Assembly: GCA_905178155.1 (NCBI GenBank)
Contig: CAJINV010000003.1
Span: forward strand, 3,608,370 to 3,672,369
Direction: 5' to 3'
DNA: 64,000 nt
Source: Amoebophrya sp. A120
Taxonomy: Eukaryota > Sar > Dinophyceae > Syndiniales > Amoebophryaceae
Made by a program: the position numbers and the translations under genes. Below the pieces are notes generated by a model. The model ran no database searches. It was not told the DNA's origin and saw only the letters and a program-made list of their open reading frames with translations. Shown here one piece after another: positions 22,027-34,516 of this stretch. Within the stretch, counting starts at the first letter, position 1, and each line of letters starts with the position of its first letter.

Positions 22027-25000
22027 TCATTTTTTTCCTGTGCCTCCGTTTGTGACCGCAGCCACCGCAGTTGCTTTGAACGCCGCCGCAGAATCGTCTT
22101 CGGAAGCAGCGGGAGTTTCGGCTATTGGCGGCAGCGTCTGTCCACCGTGCTTTTTGAGATTTTGCAGTTCCACCGCAACTTGCTCCTCGACACTGAGACC
22201 GTGCAGCGAAGAGGAGTTGCTCTTCCCGCTACCAGCACCACCGGAGCCGGACATCATTCCGCTATAGGAAGGAACTGAATCATGCGCTCTAGCACTACTT
22301 CGCGATACCGTAGCTGCGGCAACATTCCCTCTGAGCGACCTTTTCCGCTCCCATTTCTGGTATTCTGACTCCACGCTCCGCAGCCCCGTGCTGAACTGGG
22401 CAACGGCCTCGTGGATCCGAAATTTCTGGTCCAGCAGCACCCTTTCTAGTTGCTGCGTTCGATCGGTGACCGCGTCCGCCTCGGAGCTGCCGGCCGCGGA
22501 AGTCACTGCCACGGCCTCGCGCAGCGCGGCAAGACTGTTCAGCTGCGAATGCAGCAGGTCCGCTTGCTTGTCGATGATGCGGCGCAAGGTCCGCATCTCG
22601 CTTTCCTGGCGGTCCATCCGCTCGAGAAGCACTTCTTTCCCCGAATCCGCCAGCAGGTGGTCATCCAACGACTGCTTCCGCCGGAGCTGCTCCTCCGGCG
22701 AGCCGGGCTGTGCGTCCGCCAGTTCGGCGAAGTTTTCGTGGCCGACCGAGTCCAGAATTTCCGCCTCGTAGTCGGGCTCGATCAGCTCCGACATCCGCCG
22801 CTTTTGGTTCTCTTCGTCGATGCGGCGACACTCGTCCTCCAGCTCCTTTGTGCGCTGCAGCCGCTCGGCCATCTCCTGGGCGCGCTCGGCTTCGGCCTGC
22901 GCGTCCCGCTTCGCAGCCTCCCGCTCTTCAGGAGAGGCGGACGCCAGAAGAGCCTCTTGCACCGCACTCCTCGGCCTCGTCGGAGTCGACGCTGCTGTTT
23001 TATTTCCCGCCTCTGCTGTTGTGCCACCCGCTGGCGGTGAAACTGCGGCACCACTTGCTGCAGTAGAGGTCGCTAGGTCAGAACCTGTTGTAGGTCGTGA
23101 GAGTATTGCTTCATTGTTCAAAGCGATCGCGATGATCATCTCGAAGACCTCCTTACCTTCTGAAAAACGAATGCAAAATAAATACAGAAAGGACCTTCCG
23201 GGCCCGTAATTCATCTCAAATTTTGTGCAGAGTGATGAAAAAATCAACTACCTTTTTCCGCCACTGCGTGTGACATGTCGGGTGGCAACTCAGTGACGTG
23301 AAGCAAGACATCGGCAATGTTTTTCTCCGCTGAGCCTTCCGACGAGGTTGCGGCTTCCTTTCGCGTCTTCTCCAGCTCCTTCTCTTGTTGCTGGACGGAC
23401 GTGAGAATTTCCTCTTCCGCTAACTTGCCCTTCCCACTCAGGTAGTAGGTCTGGATCCAGAGCAACACCGAGACCGGTATAGACCGATGGCTGGACAGCT
23501 GCAGCCACGAGGTCAACCCCTCACGCATGGACTCGACGGACACGTCCGCGGTGAACGGAATCGCCCGCGCTCGACACAAGTCGATCAGGTCCTCGCGGGA
23601 CAAGGACTCCACGCCTTCAAACAGAATCTCGCGGTCCTCTCGCCGCAACCTGGTGCATTGCGGATTCCTCGGTGTCAGTGCAGGAGCTGCCTTTCGCACG
23701 ACATGCTTAAGCGATAGTAGATTGTATGTATCTATCAACGTGAGTGTCAAAACCTAAAACTTCGTATAGACGAAGGGTGGTTTATAATTTGTAGTTCGAA
23801 GCATCTTCATGCAGATGCTGCACAGGACAGATGTATAAAGCAAAGACAAACAACACTGCATGCGATACCTGTTCACGTGGTGGCGGAGGCGAATGTTCAA
23901 ATGGGACCGAAACAGAGCGGTGTCGTCGACACCAAGAATATCGGCCATGATGCGCAGCTTCTCCTCCGGTAGATTTTCGAAAGTGAACCACTGCCCAAAC
24001 ATCCGCGAAAACCGCAACACCTGTTGGAGAATGATATTTCTTTGTACCGAACGACTTCGTACCACTTCGGCCTTTTTGGCGCTGCAGCTTAATAAAATAT
24101 GCTTCTGTTTTGCCCAGTGCAGCAGGAACAAACGGGAAACTACTCACTCGTAGGTACAAGAAAAGTACCTCTTGTGCGGTGGGAAATTCGTGAGCTTCGA
24201 GCTTCGCCTGGAAGGCATTGAACTCCGCTTTCGTTTCCTCAAGCGTGAGCCCCTCTTCTGTTTCCGTGGAGGCTTGGAAGATAGCTTCCTTGGTCGTTTC
24301 GTCGACGACCTCTTGGAAGAAAACGGCAAGTTCCTTTTTAGCTTTCAACGTTTTCACCATGCTCTCGTTGCGCTCGCCCCGCTCCAGGAAAGTTGAGGGC
24401 ATCAGGTTGGGAAAGAGGTACAGGGCAAAAGGCAAAAAGACTTCGGCAAATGGCACGATGATGAACACCGAAAAGGGTATCAATTTCCCCATGTCCGCGA
24501 GGGTCCGAACGAGCATCTTGCGGTCTCGGTACGATAGCTGGTGGCCGCGAAACTTCTTGCGCATCAGCCGCTTGGCTAGTTTCACATTCGCCATCAGTAA
24601 ACCAAAACCTGTGGTAGAAACGTCTCGCTGAAAACAAAATCAAAGCGTGCTTGGAGGTGCTCGAGCGACAGCCATTGATTCTAGTACGCACACAGTAGGC
24701 TTTACTGTTGCCTAGAAGCTCAACATTTTCTTCATGTCATCACATAGTACGTTTGAAGACCAGCATGCTCATTAATCGTGCGACGACTCCAGCTCAAAAA
24801 TTGAGTTTGAATCAAAAGCACTCGTGGCCATTCTATGTACCTTGTTTATTCCACTCGATGAAGTGCTGAACTGCGTGCTTGGTGTCTTTCCACCAGATTT
24901 TCGCTACGCCCGGATCCCGCGCAAGTTTGAGGAATCCGTTTGCTACTATCTTCGTGTATTTCCCCACGGTCCCAGCGACCGTTATGGCATAGTCTTTGGC

Positions 25001-25828
25001 CTTCACACTGCAAAAACTGAAACTCGCCTTGACGCCCTGGGGACTCAAGTACTCGCGGAGTGCCTTGCGGGCCTGCGTGCGCCGTTTTGATCCATAGTCG
25101 TAAGAGACAGCGGCGCTGTGTGGGGGCTCCCCCTCCGCTACGGTAGACGATGATCCCTCACGTGGAGAACCACTACTTGAAGAACTACTTACCCCGGCCG
25201 CCGCACCGGTACTCGATGCGCCATTAGTACCCATTTTTTGTGCCGCGCCGTTCCCGTTGCTTGATTCGCCATTTGAAAGTCCATTTTTGCCTCCGCCCTC
25301 TGCTATCTTTCGTCTGGTTTCTTTGGAAACTTTGAAACGCGGGGCATCACCCTGGAGCTGCTTTCCGTCGCCCAGCGAAGATGCGGCTGGTCTTGATTCC
25401 TGATTTGCCACTTCGCTGGCAGACCCGAAACCGCGAACGGACGTAGTGGAGTACCCTGCAGTGCTCGGAGACGATGGGGAAGAACGCGGCGCTGCACAAC
25501 TGCTATGTGTGGGAGAAAGCCCAGGGGGTCTGTGAGCGGAACGGTCTAGAAAGGAAGTTCCAGACAGGCCCTTTGATGACGAGGTGGAGTATTTCAGCCA
25601 CAGCGAAGATGACGAGGACGCCGAGGCTGTTGTGGACAAATGCCTTGTACATAATTCTTGGTCCGTCGCTGATGAAGGAACCCGCACCGCTGGTGTCCAA
25701 GCTAGCCGGGGGGTCCCTGCGATACTGGTGCCAGTAGCGCGCGATGAGCGCACAACCGAAGAGGAAGCTGATCTCCCGCTTCTCCCGGTTGCGACGGACC
25801 GAACGGTGCGCGCAACACCTTGCTGCAT
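22027..25828 (-). CDS. LETM1: LETM1 mitochondrial inner-membrane cation/H+ exchanger
   Basis: Five exons (24841-25828, 24148-24608, 23869-24020, 23252-23649, 22027-23156) join in phase to 1042 residues. The N-terminus is rich in R, S, T and A, as expected of a mitochondrial presequence. The conserved LETM1 core spans exons 2-4: the lead-in motif RKKFRGHQLSYRDRKML, a single transmembrane helix within PFSVFIIVPFAEVFLP (about 374-395), then the ribosome-binding-like domain with VLRFSRMF and the EGVESLSREDLIDLCRARAI segment. LETM1 mediates K+/H+ (or Ca2+/H+) exchange and mitochondrial volume control, and associates with mitoribosomes. The C-terminal half (about 667-1042) is long, with a charged coiled coil (about 770-870) and a serine/glycine-rich tail, extending well beyond the usual 500-740 residues. 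The final intron shares AAGGTA at both exon borders. Family call is secure. Confidence 0.95.
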
Positions 25829-27080
25829 GGTCGTCCCGCCGAATGTTTATTGAATCGTTGAGACCGCGGGGGCCACTACAAAAAAATGCGAATAAATCGA
25901 GTCACAGTCTAGACTTGCTCCGCCTTTGATATCGACGACACTATCTTCCGATGAAAACAGCAGCACACCATTTCTGGGCGGGTAGGTAGTGTCCAGGAAA
26001 AACGTAGTAGAGGCGCAGAAGGTAGGTGCTACTGAGTAGATAGGTGCTAAAAACAAACTGAGACATATCAGAACTGATAAAGATGGATCTCCTTTCTATT
26101 GCTCTTTCAGGTTGGGAAAAAAAAGATCAGGTTCGGGAAGCTGTAAGGTGTGCCTGAAAAGTTCGACAAACCCGTGATCAATACAGTCCCATTGAAAAAT
26201 AGAGACAAAGGGATGCGACACAACCAGCTGTGAACCTGCTATGTCAGATTGCACGTCGTGGTACTATTCCACTCTCTGTAACAAGTCTTGCGTTTCGAAA
26301 AGTAAGTCGCGGATCCTGTCAGGCAAGTGCATGAAATCAACATCTTGAAGCGCGTCCCATGGTCGTTGATCCACTGTGATCGAAACTTGCCACGCGCCTA
26401 CCGACTACCACACTACCTCAACAGATGCTCGCGCGCAAAATATGTAACGGCGTACTTGATGACAGCAGAAAGAGAACACACCAAAACTCTTGATCATACT
26501 AACAAGGCTCACTGGACAAAAAAACGCTGCCGTGCTCAAGTGATAGTATCCTTCCATATGATATGATTCGACGGACTCGCTTCGTATCGCAAAACCCAGT
26601 CGCAGCAGTATTCTCGTCCAGATAATTTGTGATTATTGTCATTCTGTGTACGTCGACAGCAACTGCTAGCGACCCCGCACGTGACGGAAATGATCGTGAT
26701 ATAAAAGGAGTCCAAGCAAAAGCAAATGCTTCGCGGCAAAGTGCATTTTCATGATGTTGATTCTGTACAAGTACATTATGCTTGCATAACCTAATATCAT
26801 CAATACACTACTTTTATCAGGCACCAGTATTTTTGCACTACAGCTACCTTGTGTGTCGCTATATTTGATCAAACAGTAAAATATTCAGCTAAGGGTAGCT
26901 GCCCAGAAACGAATTGTATGTACCGGAAACAAGTTGTTGCGAACAAGCAGCACCGACAGGAACGTCGGCAGAAAAAAAAGTAAGTAGCCCTTCGCCCTAA
27001 GCCAGCGCCCAAGAAGTTCTCCGCGACCCTGGACACAGCACAACAACGGTGGATAGGTAACATGGCCGCGCGGCGGAAAC
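25829..27080. other. intergenic, nothing recognisable
   Basis: An AT-rich 1.25-kb spacer between the start of LETM1 and the end of the WW-like gene. Only short, unsupported frames on both strands; no RNA gene seen by eye. Confidence 0.5.
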
Positions 27081-29035
27081 TCACTCGTCTACATTCGGGA
27101 GATCACCCGCCTGCAGCTGCGCTTCCTTCCACGATTCGTGCTTGTCTCCTTTTTTGTCCTTCTTGTCCTTTTTGTCTTTTTTATCCTTTTTGTCCTTCTT
27201 GTCTTTTTTCTCCTTTTTATCTTTCTTCTCTTTCTTGTCCTTTTTCTCCTTCTTATCGTCTTTCTTTTCATCGCCTCCCTCTGCCTTCTGCTCCTGTGCT
27301 TGTTCCCCTGCGACTTTCTTCTCCGCTGGGGGAGCGGCGATTGCAGATTCTCCGCTTGCAGGAGGCTGCTCGGGCTTCGGTGCATGTCCAACAGGACTGC
27401 TCTCCACCGCAGGCGCAACTTTTTCGTCTGGTGCCGCTGCGGGTTCAACTTTTTTATCGTCAGGTAAAGCTTTTTCGTCGGGTTTTGCCGCGGACACGAC
27501 TTCCTCCTTGTTGGATGCCGCGGCCGAGGCGAGATTCAGTGGTGCGGCAAGGGAACTCGCGGGTGCGGCAGCGGGCTTGGCCACCGGACTCGGGTTCACG
27601 ACTGGCCGCGGAGCGATCGACGCAGCAGCGGGCGGATCGGGTTTGGGTCTCCTTTTTTCGGGTGTGGGGTACTTCAAAGGCTGCACGTTGCTGATGAACT
27701 CGACCGGAGGGCGATTCACCTGGGGCTTTTGTAACACGGGCGGTGCACGGGGTGGCGGCAAGTGCTTCGGCGGCGGCGGCAAAGCGTTCTTGGGATGTGG
27801 TCCTCCCGGCTGCACTGACGAGGAGAAGAGCGCGTCAGTGTCAATGTCCACCAGGTTTCCGCTCGCGTCAGGAAGCTGAAGCTTTAGCTTCACGGAGCCC
27901 TCGCCTGTCTGCTCGCCTGGTGCTTTAATATTCGCCTGCGCAACAGCAGAAGCCGCGCTGCTCGGATTCACCACACCAGAAGGGACGTTATTCGACACGA
28001 CAGAGCTGACGGCAGAAGCGGCTCCGGCTGGCAGCGCGTTGGCAGGCGGTTGCCACAGTAGATATTCGTGTCCGACGTAGTCCTCAGGGTCGCGAAACCA
28101 TGGCATGGTCAAGAAGGTGAACATTTCATACTCCTCCTTCGGGTGAGGATACTGCGCGGCGCCGGTGTCGAGGTTCCGAAAGTAGTAAACGCCCTGCGTG
28201 CGCGCCGTGGTCCTCTTGGATTCGACGAATTCCCAACGCGGCGGCAGGCGCAAATTTTGCTCCCATGTTCTCCCGGTTACTGGATGTTGTTGCTGCACTG
28301 TGCCCTCAGGGTCCTTGAAGTAGTACTTTCCGCACACTTTCGTGGACTTCACTTTCATCCACCTGAATTGATTAAAGTAGTACGAGGAAAAGCGGATGAG
28401 AGTGTGTGAAAAGCAGGTAAGAGCGCATACCCTATGGCGCCACGGAAATCAGAGGAGGCTTAAGCTCAAACAACTACATCCTTGCATGTCTAATTCAATA
28501 GGAATGCGTGCTCCTGTGGCCACAGGCGGGGAACTCTGACACCGGATACATCATCTGAATCATAAACGCAAACCCTTAATGAATGCATACCCTGCTGGAA
28601 GGTTTGGTGGCTGGTCGATATCGAATCTCGGCGGCCTCTTCCGTCTTGTTTCGTTGACGTTTACATTGTGCTGAAAATAAAACACACCGGGCCGGCTTGT
28701 GGATTCTTTTCTGGTGAAAAATTCGTGGCACTCGTTCGGTATTGGCCATCCCCAATGCTCTGAGAAGTGGTCCGGCACCCGAATGCCAAATGTATCGTGC
28801 TGCGGATCCTGTGTAATTCAAGCGTAGGAAACATATTTTTCACATCTTAGCAGAACCTCGGTCATGGTCTGAAAATCCTGCGCAGTGAATTACTGCAGCA
28901 ACAGCAAGAAGAGCAGAAGAAAGACATAGTACACAAGACCATTTAAAATTACCCGAACAGTTGCCCCTGCCCCCTGGTTCGGTTGCCGTTCTCGCACAAG
29001 GGCCTCTATTGCGTGTTCCAAATTTGGCCCCTTCG
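27081..29035 (-). CDS. multi-WW-like protein with Lys/Asp-rich tail (5' end not resolved)
   Basis: Exons 28591-28808 and 27081-28362 join in phase (donor GTATGC). An upstream exon at about 28957-29035 fits as well, ending at a GTAATT donor. The visible part is over 520 residues. It contains modules like WW domains: one straddles the last intron (LPAG then WMKVKSTK...YYFKDPEG...HP), the next follows (LPPRWEF...VYYFRNLDTG...YPHP), and an earlier one runs through FYFQHNVNVNETRRKRPP. The middle is proline/alanine-rich. The tail is a long KKDKKEKK-type run, then a short acidic end. WW domains bind proline-rich peptides, and the protein carries its own PPPPKHLPPP stretch. Role unknown. The 5' exons between 29.0 and 29.4 kb could not be set, so fusion with the upstream WW-like gene cannot be excluded. 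Confidence 0.6.
27135..27275. repeat. Lys/Asp/Glu codon repeat (imperfect trinucleotide-rich tract)
   Basis: The plus strand reads as near-periodic TTTTTGTCCTTCTTGTC units, encoding on the minus strand about 45 residues of KKDKK/KKEKK. It lies inside the last exon of the WW-like gene. Such tracts vary in length by slippage. Confidence 0.8.
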
Positions 29036-29454
29036 GTTTTGCATTCCAGTCCCAATGTTATGAAACGAAAAAAACACCTATTACAAACACCCCGCAATTC
29101 AAGACCTCTTTGGTGTATGCTATCTACAACTAGAGGCTTTCAAAGACCCTTCATGGATACGGATCATAGTGATGGCACAGCGACAAGGACAAGATCATCA
29201 TCATCAGATAAACAAAATCTCTGACGAGGTAGGCCCTACCTTCTGATCGCTGCTGAAGTGATCGGCTAGCATCCCGGATCTTGTGAGGGGCTAGCTTTAG
29301 GGCTGCACGTAATACGGTTCTGTTCGTATAATGCCCAAAGAACTTACATAGAAACTCTGTTACAACTACATGCGGGCCCCCGCCAGTTTCTACTAGTACA
29401 CTATGTTTGTTTTTTGACTACACTCGCTGCGCGAAGGACAAGCGTTGTTTCGTT
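29036..29454. other. interval between two WW-like genes, unresolved
   Basis: No clear exon. The upstream WW-like gene appears to stop at TGA 29455. The start of the downstream gene should lie here, but no ATG-bearing exon with consistent phase was found. Confidence 0.35.
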
Positions 29455-32400
29455 TCATATCGTCGCCGGCAAGGTCTTCAGTTTCTTCTCGGCAATGGGC
29501 AGCAGGTCGGCCAGCGGTATCCCCAAAACTTTTGCAGCAGAGTCCTGTGTTGAGGCTCCGGCTCCGGTTTCCCGCTTCTCCCCCCAGCTTCCGTCTGCAT
29601 CCGCATTATTCGCAGCTTTTTTGCTTCCGTTTTCGTCTCCCGCACTTCCGTTGTTACCGGGGAACAGGGTAGCGCCTTCGTCGTTCCAAAAATCGGCGTA
29701 CATGTCATCGATCGCCGCCTGGTCCGGCGTCGCGCCCTCCTGGCTTCGCCTTGCTCCGTCAGAGTTCCTCCTATGACGATCGCCGTTTGTGGCTGGTGCT
29801 TCTTTCGTCTTGTGGTCCGGATCCTTCACCCACTTGTCGGTCTTACTGTCTTTGTAATACCAGACGTCTTCGTCCTTCTTCCTGCGCCACCACGTCCTCT
29901 CCTTCTTGTCGTGGAACCAATAATCGCCGGTCTTCTTCTCCTTCTTCAGCCAATTACCCTCTACTTTCTCGTACTCGTACCACTTCTCACCGACGTCCTT
30001 GTCCCGCGTGCCAGCGGCGCTGTCCCAATCTTTCGTGTCGGCGTAGCTGCTCCCCCCCGTCCGGCCGCTTCCGTTATTCCATGATGATGACGACGATGCA
30101 GCGTTCCTGTTCTTGTCGCGCCCGTCGTGGTCGCCAGCGTCCCTGCTGCTGCGGTTGTTCCATGCCGAGTTGATCCCCGATTTGTTGACCCACACGACGG
30201 GCTCTGCACTCTTCTTTTTCGCGTCGACTGTCGACGGCAGATTCCACCCGTCGGCCCAAGTCGGGTCGTGAACATACCGCGGGCGCTTGGCCGACCCGGT
30301 TGCCTTACCCCTCGTGTCGTCCTCGTCGACGGCCGCGAAGGAGCCTCCTGCGTCCACCTCCCACGAGTCGTCGTTATACCGGGAAGCGTCCCCTCGCGAC
30401 GAGTTGTTCCAACTTGCGTTGTCCTCGTCGTGCCTGCGGCGCTTTGCAGGCCGCTCGTCCTCTCTTTCGTCTCCTGAGCCCGATCGGCGCTTCGCGCGGG
30501 CTTCTCCTTCCCTGTCGTTTCGCTTCTTCACATTGCTATCGTACCAAGCCGTGAACCACGAGATCGAGTCGTAGTTCATACAACTTGTGACGAATTCACA
30601 GATCCATTTTTTCCGCGTGTGTCTTTCCTTCTCCGCAAATTCAGCCTCGGTAATCATCGCTTCAAAAGGATCAAAAAACCTTGTCGGGCGTCCATCCTTT
30701 CTATCAGACACCCACTTACCGGTTTTCGGGTCCCTTTGCTGCCAGTGCTTGCGTAGTACTTTCTTCCCGGTCTTTGGATCCGTCCTCTCTTCGGTACACA
30801 CTTCCCAACCTTCCCTCAGACGCAGTTTTTCTCGAGCACGCCGCGCGTCCGTCAGGCCATTTATATTCGGGTGGTTTGCGGCATCCAAAGGATTGTGGAT
30901 GTGATGGAACGCCTTCATCCACGGTTGTACTTTCAGTAGTTTAGCCGTCATCGCGGCGGGATTCTTTTCCTTCTTCGCGGCTTGCAACCTCTCGTATTCG
31001 TCGTCCGGATTGAAAAAATACCAAGTGGTTTTTTTTGCGTTATCACACAATAAACAGACTACGCCGTGCCCAAAAATGAAAATGAATGCACAGCCATCAG
31101 TTGCTGTGGTCTCTTTTTCTATTGCTAGAAGCAAGAAGTTGCCATTCCCATTTTCAGAACTATTTATACAAATGGAATCTCGTCCGGAGACAATTCCGCG
31201 CGCCCCGTCACAAGGAAGTGCAGTCAGTGAAAAAAAAGAAAACGCAAGAAGACGCCATAGCAAACTTGATAAATCAGATACGAGTCGAAGGTCCATGCGC
31301 CACTTCTCAGCGGAAAGTCCAAATCATGCTGAAAAACGTTGAGAGTGTTTTTGCATCTCTAAGAGGACGAGGCAGTCTGTTTTTTCTTCTGTTATGAATC
31401 CATAAAGTGGGTATTTTCGCTTTTCACCAAATACCAGCCCTCCGGCACCCCCACCTCATGAAAGTATGTCTTCTCTCCTGCCGAATTCGTTGCTGGGATC
31501 ACTCCTGCTTTCGTAACTTCCGGAAATTCCAGCGGAAGCCTGATAGAGACCGTGATTTGTAAAGTCTGATATCGATGACGATGTCGTGGTCGCGTGATTT
31601 GTAAAAGTCTTCCCGTTCTTTGTGAGCGACTTCTCCTACCATCAAAGATACTTATCCCAATGAGAATTGAAACTAAAGACAAAAAAAACTTCAATCCAAG
31701 TTGCCGTCTAAGGTACTTCATACCATGTCCCCATTGGCAAAACGAGTTTTTCATCGATGTCAGGCGCGCTGCTGGGGTAGGGGTGGAATTCGGGTCCCTT
31801 GTCGTCAGAGAACGGGGTTGCGAGACTTTCACTTTCCGGGGGCCACTTCGCTTGCTTCATGTCATGCAGCCTATCCTTCTCCCTAGCGGTCTTGTGCTTT
31901 TCCCGGTGCCACGCTAGATATACTTCCTTGAACTTTTCTCGTATTCTTGCGGGGTCGCGCTGTCCACGCGTGACCTCTTCAATCACGTGCGCCGCCTTCC
32001 AGCGTTTCTGCGTGCGATCTACCATCATCGTATGGTCTTTTTTGGAGATCACGTATCGAGTGCAAAAACGTCCCGTACCCACCGTATATCCAGTCCATTC
32101 AGGAACGAATGCTTTTCTGGCGCAACTTTAAGACCTATCTTGAAGCCGAATACATACTTCGTGACATTTCCACTTTCAAGCGTTTTCGTTGTAGTTCTGC
32201 ACAGAATATATAGATACGTACTGCCGATTCTCAACAAGGCGCAACCGCTTAGAACTTGTCATTCCAGTTGTATATCAGACTTTTATTCGCCCGCATATGC
32301 ACAAGCGGAACAAAGAAGCACACATTCCGAGCCGACACAGGCAATAGATGCCCATCATTTTCGGGCAGATGCAAAACCAGGCTGGAGGTGAGGTGGTACG

Positions 32401-33600
32401 CCGACTGGTACATGTAATAGATTACCCCAGTTACTCATCGCCCGTTGAGCCTCCGACGTCCAGATCACTTCCTTTTTTCCGCCCGGGATTTTTGCTGGGT
32501 TTATCTTCACGCTCATCGGACAGAAGGCGTGCCAAAGCGAAACGAACTGCTCCAACTCCTTCTTGCTTAAGTGGTATAATAAGGATATAACCCGCTCAAG
32601 TTTTCCAATCTCAAGCACTACAATAGAGTCTGCATTTTGTGTTGCATATAACAGACTGTGCCGCTACACCATAAGTATGGATCCGAAGCCCAGCCGTACG
32701 AAAAAAAAACCAGGGACATCACCTACAGTGGATTTTGTGTTGCATGATCAGCATGAGGGACAGCAGAATGTTCCTGGTCCACTTTTTGCAATATATATTT
32801 AGCCGGATTCTAGTGCGATTTGGTGCTCCCGCGGTTGTCATGCGTATTGCTGTGAGAAAAGTAAGTACTGCACCGTGCAGCTTTTGCATCACAGTCACAA
32901 ATCTTCACTTCTATTCCCGCAACATTTGAGATTGTAACACCTGGGCGGGCCTTAAAGGAGTCCTCCGTCTTCTTGTTAATTCCAAATTCAAACAGCCACT
33001 TTCGCACATACACGGACAGCTTCTCGCCTTGGCCCATCAATTTTGCCAGTGCGGAGGTTTTTCCCCCATCTACCGCGCCGCTAAAAATCTTGTGCTCCAT
33101 CAGCAACATGTCGCTCTGTATATTTTGTTAATATTTGTTCAGTGTCACCCTGATGACCAATCAGAATTAGGTGGTTATATCGTTTGCTATCGTCGCCCAT
33201 ATCGTTCAGTCACTCAGAGGAACGATAACTCTGCTTCTACCGAAGCTGGTAAGTGCGTAATTATCTGCTGCTGTAGCAACAACTCCGCGCCATACCGACT
33301 TGCAAACGCAAATTAGCTAGTAAATACATCCTCAGGAAAAAAAATTCTACAGGGGTCTTCTGCTTTTCGTCACGTACAGTATAAATATGTTCGTCACGTA
33401 CCAGTTGCCTGTCCACTTTCAGCTTTCCCAGAACATCCCCGAGTACTCGGGGAAGTGGCGTCTTTCGGCATTCCACAGCGACGCCACCGCTTTTATCCAG
33501 ATGAAAAGAGGAGGATGGGCGACAGTCTTTGACGTGCTCGCTGCGATGTTTGCCATCGGAGACATCAGTCCATACATAGTGATATTCACTTGTGACACAG
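29455..33600 (-). CDS. multi-exon protein with repeated degenerate WW-like modules (5' end not resolved)
   Basis: Exons that look coding: about 33378-33600, 32869-33115, about 32435-32617, about 31716-32111, about 31420-31575 and about 29455-31050. The first junctions close in phase; the later ones are approximate. WW-like modules recur: VPEWTGYTVGTGRF, VPEGWYLVK...TTWYFFNPDDE, LREGWEVCTEERTDPKTGKK...WQQRDPKTGKW, and a cluster near 29830-30000 (KWYEYEKVEGNWLKKEKK, YWFHDKKERTWWRRKKDE, VWYYKDSKTDKWVKDPD). Between them lies an arginine/serine/asparagine-rich, RNA-binding-like stretch (30.1-30.5 kb). The tail ends KVLGIPLADLLPIAEKKLKTLP before a TGA. The pattern suggests a nuclear or RNA-processing adaptor, but I do not recognise a named family. 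Neighbouring genes on both sides carry related WW-like segments. Confidence 0.55.
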
Positions 33601-34516
33601 GATTCTCATCCCGTTCCCGGCTGCACACTGATACCACAAATTGTAAAGCCTTATGGTGTAGCAGGGTTCAGCTGGGGCTCATGAATAGGCAAACACGTCG
33701 ACGTCACAGATAGCGTCTTTCAGCCGTCAGGATCAGGTAGAAAGAAATTCTCCTGAAATCTCCCAGCGGCAGCTCACTCCGAAGAGGTGCCATGCTCATG
33801 CACAGGGGTCGATATGTACAGCATGATGTACCTACACTTGTAAAAGAAACTAATAAATAAGTAACAATTTTTGTCATTTGGGCAACATGCTTTTACAGGC
33901 TCTGACACGCGTATGGCAAAAACGGCATTATCGTTGCACAATACAAACGCGACAGCAAGCACAGTTCCTCTGCCTTCACTCCCAAGAGCAGGAGTGTTTC
34001 CTTTTCATAACTCTCTGGTGTGAGAAATCCGAGTACACCGGTGTCAAGTATGCACGGAAAAGCGCCCCCGGCCAATCGATCTCTATTCGTGTACCTAAAC
34101 ACATCGACATTCCTGCAAAACAAATGATGATAATAATGATGATGAATGAGAGTAGTTTTGGGGTTCTAGTCAAGCTTAACCCCTTCATGCATTCATGCAA
34201 AACAAAGCGCGCTCACAGCAAAGCTGCTTGAGTCCCTCATCGTTTTCGTCGTAAATGCATGCTCCAGCGACTTCTTGCATTTCTCTTTTCTCGTTCCGAT
34301 GTTCTCTTGCTGCAAAGTTGTGTAAATCACTGAAGGAGCCCCTCGAGAGAACGGTATTAAACGCCACGATACGCATACACATACAACCAAGTCGGATGCA
34401 TACTGGCGGAGCACGCAGCCACTTATTTGCTTACGAAAGATCATGCGTCACTCGTAGCTAGGCCTTTCCGTGGTCTTTTTGAACTTGTCCAGTAATTCGA
34501 CAGCACGGGGCGTCGG
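33601..34516 (-). other. possible 5' exons of the WW-like gene
   Basis: Minus-strand frames at about 34185-34350 (a charged stretch around HNFAAREHRNEKREM) and 33893-34123 look partly coding. Good splice signals (TTTTGCAG, GTGAGC) lie nearby. I could not link them in phase to each other or to the exon at 33.6 kb; two frames compete at 33.98-34.12 kb. Otherwise this is spacer after the pseudouridine synthase stop. Confidence 0.25.

Noticed and set aside
26536-27084. Possible RNA gene in the spacer after LETM1
   Set aside because: I could not fold a tRNA cloverleaf or see conserved snRNA boxes by eye.
27142-27879. Plus-strand frame of 245 codons rich in F, S and L
   Set aside because: It is the antisense of the lysine- and proline-rich tail of the WW-like gene; repeat codons keep the opposite strand open.
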